Made by a program: the position numbers and the translations under genes. The notes beneath the pieces are model-generated. The model searched no databases, was not told where the DNA came from, and saw only the letters and a list, made by a program, of their open reading frames with translations. This document shows, piece by piece, positions 58,763 to 64,000 of a stretch of DNA of 64,000 bases. How positions within the stretch are numbered: position 1 is the first letter of the stretch; each line of letters begins with the position of its first letter. The stretch is from Bugula neritina (taxonomy: Eukaryota; Bryozoa; Gymnolaemata; Cheilostomatida; Bugulidae), in NCBI GenBank assembly GCA_964035545.1, contig OZ037765.1:31502504-31566503 (forward strand), read 5' to 3'.

Positions 58763-61042
58763 TCAGCGGCTCAACCCATCCGCATTGCTGTGCCTCCTGC
58801 CCGGTCGATGTTCAATCCGGTATGAGAATTCAGCTAGGATTTCGAGCCACCGGGCGACCTGACTGGAGGGCTCTGCTCTCTTGCACAACCAGATCAGCGA
58901 GGCATGATCCGTATGCAGCCGGAACTTCCTGCCGTATAAGTATGGTCTGAAGTGCTTCACTGACTTGATTACTGCCAGCAGTTCCTTGCGGGTAGTGTAG
59001 TAATTTCGTTCAGCGGGTGAGAGAGACTTGCTGTAGTAGGCTACTACTACCTCTCGGCCTTCCTGCACTTGAGACAACACAGCGCCAACATTTTGGTCAC
59101 TGGCGTCCGTGTCGAGGATGTACTCCAGAGTGGGGTCTGGGTAGGCCAAGATGGGCGCCGTTAGTAGGCAGCCCTTGAGGCGGTCGAACGCTCCTTGTTC
59201 GACTGGGGTCCACTGCCACGTCACTCCCTTTGCGGTGAGCCAGTTTAACGGCTGGGCTATGCCCGCAAAGTCCGGTATGTATTGCCTGTAATACCCTACC
59301 AGCCCCAAGAAAGCCCGGAGTCCGGTCAAGTCTTGGGGGGTGACCCAGTCTTCTATCGCCCGTACCTTTTCGGGATCCGTTGCCACGCCGTTTCGACCGA
59401 CAACGTGCCCCAGGTACTTGACCTCCGGCTGCAATAGAGCGCACTTGGAAGGTTTGAGCTTAAGACCGGCACCTCGGAGTCTCTCGAAAACCTCCTGCAG
59501 ACGACTGACATGTGTCTCGAAGTCTGGAGAGATTACGATGACATCATCGAGGTAGACCAGCAGTGTCTTCCAATGGAGCCCGCTAAGGACTTGTTCTATC
59601 AGCCTCTGGAAGGTGGCTGGGGCGGAGGTTAACCCGAAGGGCAGCCCCTTCCACTTCCACAGCCCGTCCCGTGTGATAAACGCCGCTTTCTCCTGTGCGT
59701 CGGGACTCAGAGGGACTTGCCAATAGCCACTCAGCAAGTCTAATGTACTGAAGTACTTGCTGCCGGCTAGGGCGTCCAAGGACTCGTCAATACGAGGTAG
59801 AGGGTAGGCGTCCTGTATGGTTACGTTATTGAGTTTACGGTAATCCACACAGAACCGCCAACTGCCGTCTTTCTTCCGGACCAGTACGACCGGTGAGCTC
59901 CACGCACTATGGGCGGGCTCTATGAGGCCGCGGTCCAGAAGATCCCGTACTTGTCGGCTAACCTCCTTCTCTTTTTCCGGCCCCAGCCTGCGTGTGGGTT
60001 GCCGGACAGGGACTGTCCCTGCAGTCAGCGGTATTTCGTGTCTGACAATTCCAGTCAGCCCCACGTCATGATCTCCGCTACTGAACACATCACCGTAGTC
60101 GCGTAGCAACTTCGCCATAGCTTGGCGTTCCTTGTTGCTCGCGCAGCCGCCACAGGCTGTTTCATATAACTCCCTGAGATGTGTTGGGACTGCCCCTCGT
60201 CCCTGAATAGGGTGTCGAGGGGGTGCCTCCGTCGCGTCACCCAGCGACGGGCCCACGTCCTCTTCCTGGACGGAGTGGAACCGGCCCAGCATTGACCCAG
60301 CTGGGAGCTCAATGGGCTCGGTAAAGGGGTTGACACACTGCACTAAGACCTCCCCTCGCTCAGTTAGTCGGTTTAAACTACTGGCGAGTTGGATCCTTTC
60401 GTGCGCGCCTTCAACGACCCCGAGCCTGGCTATCCGGTTGCTGTTCACTCGGCAGTGGATAGTAGCTCTGGAGCGTCCGGGCACGGTGCAGTTTCGAACT
60501 ACCTGAACACCGCCCACCTGAGGACGCCCAAACTTATCCACACAGGCGAGTTCTCGCCCGCCCATCAGCACCACCGACTTGCTAAAGTCTATTCGGCACT
60601 GGTGTTGCTTCAAGAAGGGCATTCCGAGGATAGCATCTTCCTCCAGTTGGCTTATGACAAAGGTCTCCTGTACAGCCTGGTCTCGGACACGCCCAGGGAG
60701 CTCGATAATACCATAAAAGGGAATACATGACCCGTCTGCCAGGGTGCCATGTTCCCCAGTATACGGTCGTACTCTATCCCTGTCCCGGCGGGGCAGTGCC
60801 TCAAAGACTCTACGACTGAGAAGGTTGGTAGTACAACCGGAGTCGAGCAGGAAAGTGACGGCGTTGCCGGCCACCTTTCCGGGTAGGAAATAGCTCTCTC
60901 CATGTGGTTGTACTTTCACCCCCGCATGTGCTGTCCTAGATTGGTAGGACGGCGGGGGTTTCACCCGTGGTTTACGGGGTTTCCGGCGGCGAGGTTGGTG
61001 CCGGCGGGGTTTGGGGCTCTCCACTGGGCCTTCTGGCTCCAT
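58763..61042 (-). CDS. Protease, reverse transcriptase and RNase H region of Gypsy pol
   Basis: 759 residues. Aspartic protease with DSG at 67-69 (FLLDSGCTTNLLS) and ILGMPFLKQ further on. RT begins near residue 345; FCVDYRKLN and the catalytic YLDD (497-500) are intact. RNase H has D644/D646 (LDTDAS), E687 (KELLA) and D712 (TDHAS). It ends NADGLSR then TGA at the point where pol normally continues into integrase. Upstream of the listed ATG the same frame stays open to the TAG at 61316-61318 that ends gag. Confidence 0.94.
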   Translation of the reverse strand: MEPEGPVESPKPRRHQPRRRKPRKPRVKPPPSYQSRTAHAGVKVQPHGESYFLPGKVAGNAVTFLLDSGCTTNLLSRRVFEALPRRDRDRVRPYTGEHGTLADGSCIPFYGIIELPGRVRDQAVQETFVISQLEEDAILGMPFLKQHQCRIDFSKSVVLMGGRELACVDKFGRPQVGGVQVVRNCTVPGRSRATIHCRVNSNRIARLGVVEGAHERIQLASSLNRLTERGEVLVQCVNPFTEPIELPAGSMLGRFHSVQEEDVGPSLGDATEAPPRHPIQGRGAVPTHLRELYETACGGCASNKERQAMAKLLRDYGDVFSSGDHDVGLTGIVRHEIPLTAGTVPVRQPTRRLGPEKEKEVSRQVRDLLDRGLIEPAHSAWSSPVVLVRKKDGSWRFCVDYRKLNNVTIQDAYPLPRIDESLDALAGSKYFSTLDLLSGYWQVPLSPDAQEKAAFITRDGLWKWKGLPFGLTSAPATFQRLIEQVLSGLHWKTLLVYLDDVIVISPDFETHVSRLQEVFERLRGAGLKLKPSKCALLQPEVKYLGHVVGRNGVATDPEKVRAIEDWVTPQDLTGLRAFLGLVGYYRQYIPDFAGIAQPLNWLTAKGVTWQWTPVEQGAFDRLKGCLLTAPILAYPDPTLEYILDTDASDQNVGAVLSQVQEGREVVVAYYSKSLSPAERNYYTTRKELLAVIKSVKHFRPYLYGRKFRLHTDHASLIWLCKRAEPSSQVARWLEILAEFSYRIEHRPGRRHSNADGLSR

Positions 61043-61315
61043 TTCAGTGGCGGGCTCCTCTTCCCGAGGTAACCGGTGGAACCGGTTGGCGAGTGGCAGG
61101 GAGAAGGTACTCGGCCGTTGTGCGGGCCTACTAGTCCTGCGTGGTACCTGCCACTCGGGTGGAGTGTTCCGTCGTGTCCGTACGGACAGACGACGGCGTG
61201 TCCCACCATACTCCTTCAGTTGCGGCCCGCGGGGAGGGAGAGTGTCCGCGGGCCGTGACAGTTTAACGCCCCCTGGTATTGGGGTCGTCCTTTCTGTCCC
61301 TGGTCCTGACCAGCA

Positions 61316-62086
61316 CTACTCCAGCCCTGCCCCACAGGCGTTGGGGGCACCCGCAGGGCCTGACCGGGGCCAGCACCGGCCAGAATGGTTACCAGTTGTC
61401 CCAGCATCTCTACCATACGGTCCACTTCGGCTTCCAGCGGGAGGGCTTCGGGACCTGTCGTAGCCCTGGCAGCGCTGACTCCAACTACTGGTGAGTTCCG
61501 TTGGGCTCGATGCATTTGGGTAGCCAACAGGTAAGCTAGCTTCTCCAGCCTTCAGGGCATCCTCTATTCTGGTTATCCCTTTAGCTCGTAGTTGATGGTG
61601 TAGGCCCAGGTCGTTTAGTGACTGGACAAAGGCGTCATAGGTGTAACGCTCTTGGTGTTGTGCTGGCAGATCGCTATACGCAATCTGCGCCAGCTTCTTC
61701 ACCGTCGCGGCATGTTCTTGCAGCGAGGTCCGCGGGGTGCGGCACAATCTCTCTAGCTTGGTCCTAGCGTCTATTGCGGAGATGCCAAAACGGGCCCGCA
61801 GCGCAGCCAGTATCCCGTTTACATCCGTTCCCACTCCGTACGGCTTGGCTTGTTCCGTCACCGCTCTCCGCAATTGGATAAGGGCCACTCTATGCGGCCA
61901 TTGAGCAACCTCCATTACCTCTCTAAACTCTTGTATAAACTGTTCGACATCCTCTGACCCAGTAAAGGTGGGAGCTTTCAAGCAATATCTATAAGCTTCT
62001 TCTCCCTCACGATTCACAGGATTAACATCATTTCTGCGCTCACCTTCTACTGGGGGTGGTTGCATTCTAGCATTTCCAGTCTCCAT
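61316..62086 (-). CDS. Gag of the Gypsy element
   Basis: 256-residue frame starting METGNARMQPPPVEGE. It has the retrotransposon gag (capsid) fold region around residues 35-175: APTFTGSEDVEQFIQEF, then RTSLQEHAATVKKLAQIAY. After about residue 186 the better gag-like sequence (EKLAYLLATQMHRAQRN) is in the neighbouring frame 61216-61527, so a one-base shift near 61535-61555 is suspected. A zinc knuckle is expected near 61220-61265 but only remnants (NCHG; RGHSPSP in a third frame) are visible. Gag and pol are otherwise in the same frame, parted by TAG at 61316-61318. Confidence 0.85.
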   Translation of the reverse strand: METGNARMQPPPVEGERRNDVNPVNREGEEAYRYCLKAPTFTGSEDVEQFIQEFREVMEVAQWPHRVALIQLRRAVTEQAKPYGVGTDVNGILAALRARFGISAIDARTKLERLCRTPRTSLQEHAATVKKLAQIAYSDLPAQHQERYTYDAFVQSLNDLGLHHQLRAKGITRIEDALKAGEASLPVGYPNASSPTELTSSWSQRCQGYDRSRSPPAGSRSGPYGRDAGTTGNHSGRCWPRSGPAGAPNACGAGLE

Positions 62087-62119
62087 CTTTGATGTACACT
62101 ATCCCACCGCTGCCACCAC

Positions 62120-62424
62120 TGTTATGATTTTCAGTTTTAGGGTCGATGTGCCACCAAGAGAGTCTATTTATCACTAGAGAAACTTCACCGAGTTAAGTCG
62201 AGTAGATATCGTTATATTTGAATACAAGAATACATAATAAAATCTAATATACAACAGTAATAATACGCACGTCTATTTAATTTACAGCACTATCCTCAAC
62301 TGAGCTAGTGGCGCGAAGCTGCTACTATTACTCATAAACAGCCTAGCTAATTGCCTAATACATTGTTCCGGGTCAATACGCAACCTTGCGTATTGTGTTG
62401 CTGGTAGCTCCACGAGCCACCACA
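62120..62424 (-). repeat. 5' LTR of the Gypsy element
   Basis: 305 bp, 304 identical to the other LTR. Upstream LTR relative to gag and pol, hence the promoter copy. Followed by GTAT. Confidence 0.96.
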
Positions 62425-62427
62425 GTA

Positions 62428-62812
62428 TTACCATTGGCATTAGCATAACTCTTAAAGTATGAGTGTTACCATTACAGTTACTCATAGTGATAGTGATACT
62501 GATACACTTACAGTGATAGTAATACTGATACTTAAAGTCAATGATAATCTTACAGTTCTACTATAACTAATAGTAATACTAATACTAATACTAATAGTAA
62601 TAGTAATATAGTATTACCATTAGTATTTATATTATTATTACTATTACTATTAGTATTAGTATTAGTAATACTATTAGTTATAGTATAACTGTAAGATTAT
62701 CATTGACTTTAAGTATCAGTATTACTATCACTGTAAGTGTATCAGTATCACTATGAGTAACTGTAATGGTAACACTCATACTTTAAGAGTTATGCTAATG
62801 CCAATGGCAATA
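62428..62812. repeat. Large near-perfect palindrome
   Basis: Left arm (about 62428-62620) and right arm (about 62635-62812) are inverted copies sharing, in order, TTGGCATTAGCATAACTC, AAAGTATGAGTGTTACC, ACAGTTACTCATAGTGATA, TTAAAGTCAATGATAATC and CTATAACTAATAGTA. Differences are a 6-bp indel and a few substitutions. A hairpin with about 180-bp arms and a short loop is possible. The left arm abuts the Gypsy target site. Confidence 0.93.
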
Positions 62813-63851
62813 CTAATAGTAATACTAATACTCATACTTAAAAGTTAATAAGTTAATTATTAATAATAATAACTACAGTTAATAGTAATATAATAGTTAA
62901 TAACTATAAGTTAATGTTGCAATAGTTATAGCAAAAAAAAGTTATTACAAATTATTTAGAATCATTTTATATAAATTCAAAATTATAAGCACGCCATACA
63001 ACCTTCTTGCGAGAATTTGTATGAACTTGAGCCGCATAAATAAAATTACAAGTGTTGCAGTATGAAACCCTGAAGTGAGAATTTTTATCGAACATAGCTA
63101 TAGTCCTAGTAATATAATTGCAGGAGTAGTTATGTAAAGCAATTTGAAGAGAAATAATTTGCATGCGTTGTAGCAAGATTTTATATCAACACTTTAGTAA
63201 CACAAGATTTATCTTATCTCGCAATTGTATTGCCGTTGCTAAAAAACAGGTGAAAGCCATCATTATTGACCTCAAAGCTCAAAAAATTAGCAACACAGTA
63301 TTTTAGATAAGTAATTTGTTTTTGCAAAACTATCCTATTTTGAAAATAAAAGTTTGGGAAATAAAAAAATTGTGATAATCAAAATTGAGTTACAACTTGT
63401 AACAACCACCAACTACTTTCATTCACATTAATATGGTTTATAAAGTTGGTCAAGTGGAGCATGCTATATTTTTGCAACAATTTCACATAGAATATATAGG
63501 TTACAAAGAATATAGTAAAATAGTTGTATAGTTGTGTACTATAGTAATACAGATGTGTTTTAATATTTTATTATAAATAGATATGTACATCAAATAGTAG
63601 AGAGACTTTCTATCATAGAAAATAACTCATGCTGTGATTGAGAGGGACAAGAATAAAGATGTCATGAGTGTGAACTTCTGTGACCAGCAAATCTATAAGT
63701 GTGAATATATATACAAGTAATACTTTAATATCAGAGACACTAATAAATACATAAACAAATAAAATGCATTACAATTATTCTTGGCACTTGGCATGCAAAT
63801 AAAACTATATACAAAACAGCTATTCTAATTTTTGTATCTGAATATTTTTAG
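62813..63851. other. AT-rich tail region without recognised genes
   Basis: TA-rich repeat tapers off by about 62925. The rest is AT-rich unique sequence that probably includes the 3' UTR of the minus-strand gene at the right edge; a TTTATT (minus-strand AATAAA) occurs near 63571. Confidence 0.45.
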
Positions 63852-64000
63852 CTAACATTCAAATTCATCATAAAACCCTGACGACTCCTGATTGACTTCA
63901 TTCAACTCATCGTCAGTGTAACCGAAAGTCCGCGAGTCTGGACAGGGTATGCCAAACCGATTTACTCCGACACATTTCACCACCTCGTAGTCTACACCTG
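63852..64000 (-). CDS. C-terminal exon of an unrecognised protein (partial)
   Basis: On the minus strand the right edge is open for 48 or 49 residues ending TAG at 63852-63854. It includes VVKCVGVNRFGIPCPDSRTF, then GYTDDELNEVNQ and an acidic, aromatic end (SGFYDEFEC). The composition and the sharp end look like real coding sequence. A CAG at 63998-64000 might be its acceptor. I do not recognise the family. Confidence 0.6.
   Translation of the reverse strand, partial: GVDYEVVKCVGVNRFGIPCPDSRTFGYTDDELNEVNQESSGFYDEFEC

Larger units (their letters stand above)
55111..62424 (-). mobile_element. Complete Gypsy-type (Metaviridae) LTR retrotransposon, 7314 bp
   Basis: Two 305-bp direct LTRs (55111-55415 and 62120-62424) start TG and end CA, differ at one base (near 55345), and are flanked by the 4-bp duplication GTAT. 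Gene order on the minus strand is gag, protease, RT, RNase H, integrase, extra ORF: the Gypsy order. A purine-rich tract (GGAGGGGGCAG) abuts the LTR at 55416, and a primer-binding-site-like TGGTGGCAGCGGTGGGA adjoins the LTR at 62120. The element is far more GC-rich than its surroundings. The near-identical LTRs imply recent insertion. Confidence 0.96.

Noticed and set aside
56907..61494. Numerous plus-strand ORFs across the Gypsy element
   Set aside because: Antisense shadows of the GC-rich gag-pol frames.

Overview
The window is nuclear DNA of an intron-rich invertebrate animal. AT-rich non-coding DNA surrounds several conserved metazoan genes, each split into many short exons with GT..AG introns. 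Gene content and retroelement types fit a bilaterian, plausibly a lophotrochozoan (mollusc, annelid or bryozoan grade). The sequence alone does not fix the phylum. No bacterial-type operon, CRISPR array or rRNA was found.

Layout, left to right: (1) 42-2852, minus: 5' half of phosphorylase kinase regulatory subunit beta (PHKB), running off the left edge. (2) 5406-10068, plus: complete nine-exon FBXO47-type F-box gene. (3) 10756-24179, minus: complete 13-exon NDR kinase (STK38/tricornered). (4) 29686-37491, plus: RRN3/TIF-IA, the RNA polymerase I initiation factor, nearly complete. (5) 38060-42336, minus: HNK-1-type carbohydrate sulfotransferase, possibly with a 16-nt microexon. (6) 42884-44645: decayed Tc1/mariner transposon with intact ends. 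(7) 47267-53079, minus: NTAN1, the N-terminal asparagine amidohydrolase, with a non-LTR retrotransposon and a SINE in one intron. (8) 54121-54939: second truncated non-LTR RT fragment. (9) 55111-62424: a young 7.3-kb Gypsy-type LTR retrotransposon on the minus strand with 305-bp LTRs differing at one base. It has an in-frame stop between RNase H and integrase and an extra zinc-finger ORF after integrase. (10) 62428-62812: a large near-perfect palindrome abutting the Gypsy insertion. (11) 63852-64000, minus: 3' end of an unrecognised gene.

The host genes are housekeeping or signalling genes and form no pathway. RRN3 and NTAN1 being close together recalls their proximity on human chromosome 16. 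The most unusual signal is that many introns carry minisatellites, and three of these are built from a real splice site of the host gene: an acceptor array in STK38, a donor array in RRN3, and a triplicated exon end plus donor in NTAN1. Introns of the mapped genes were delimited by hand from splice consensus, reading-frame phase and remembered family resemblance. No alignment was run.
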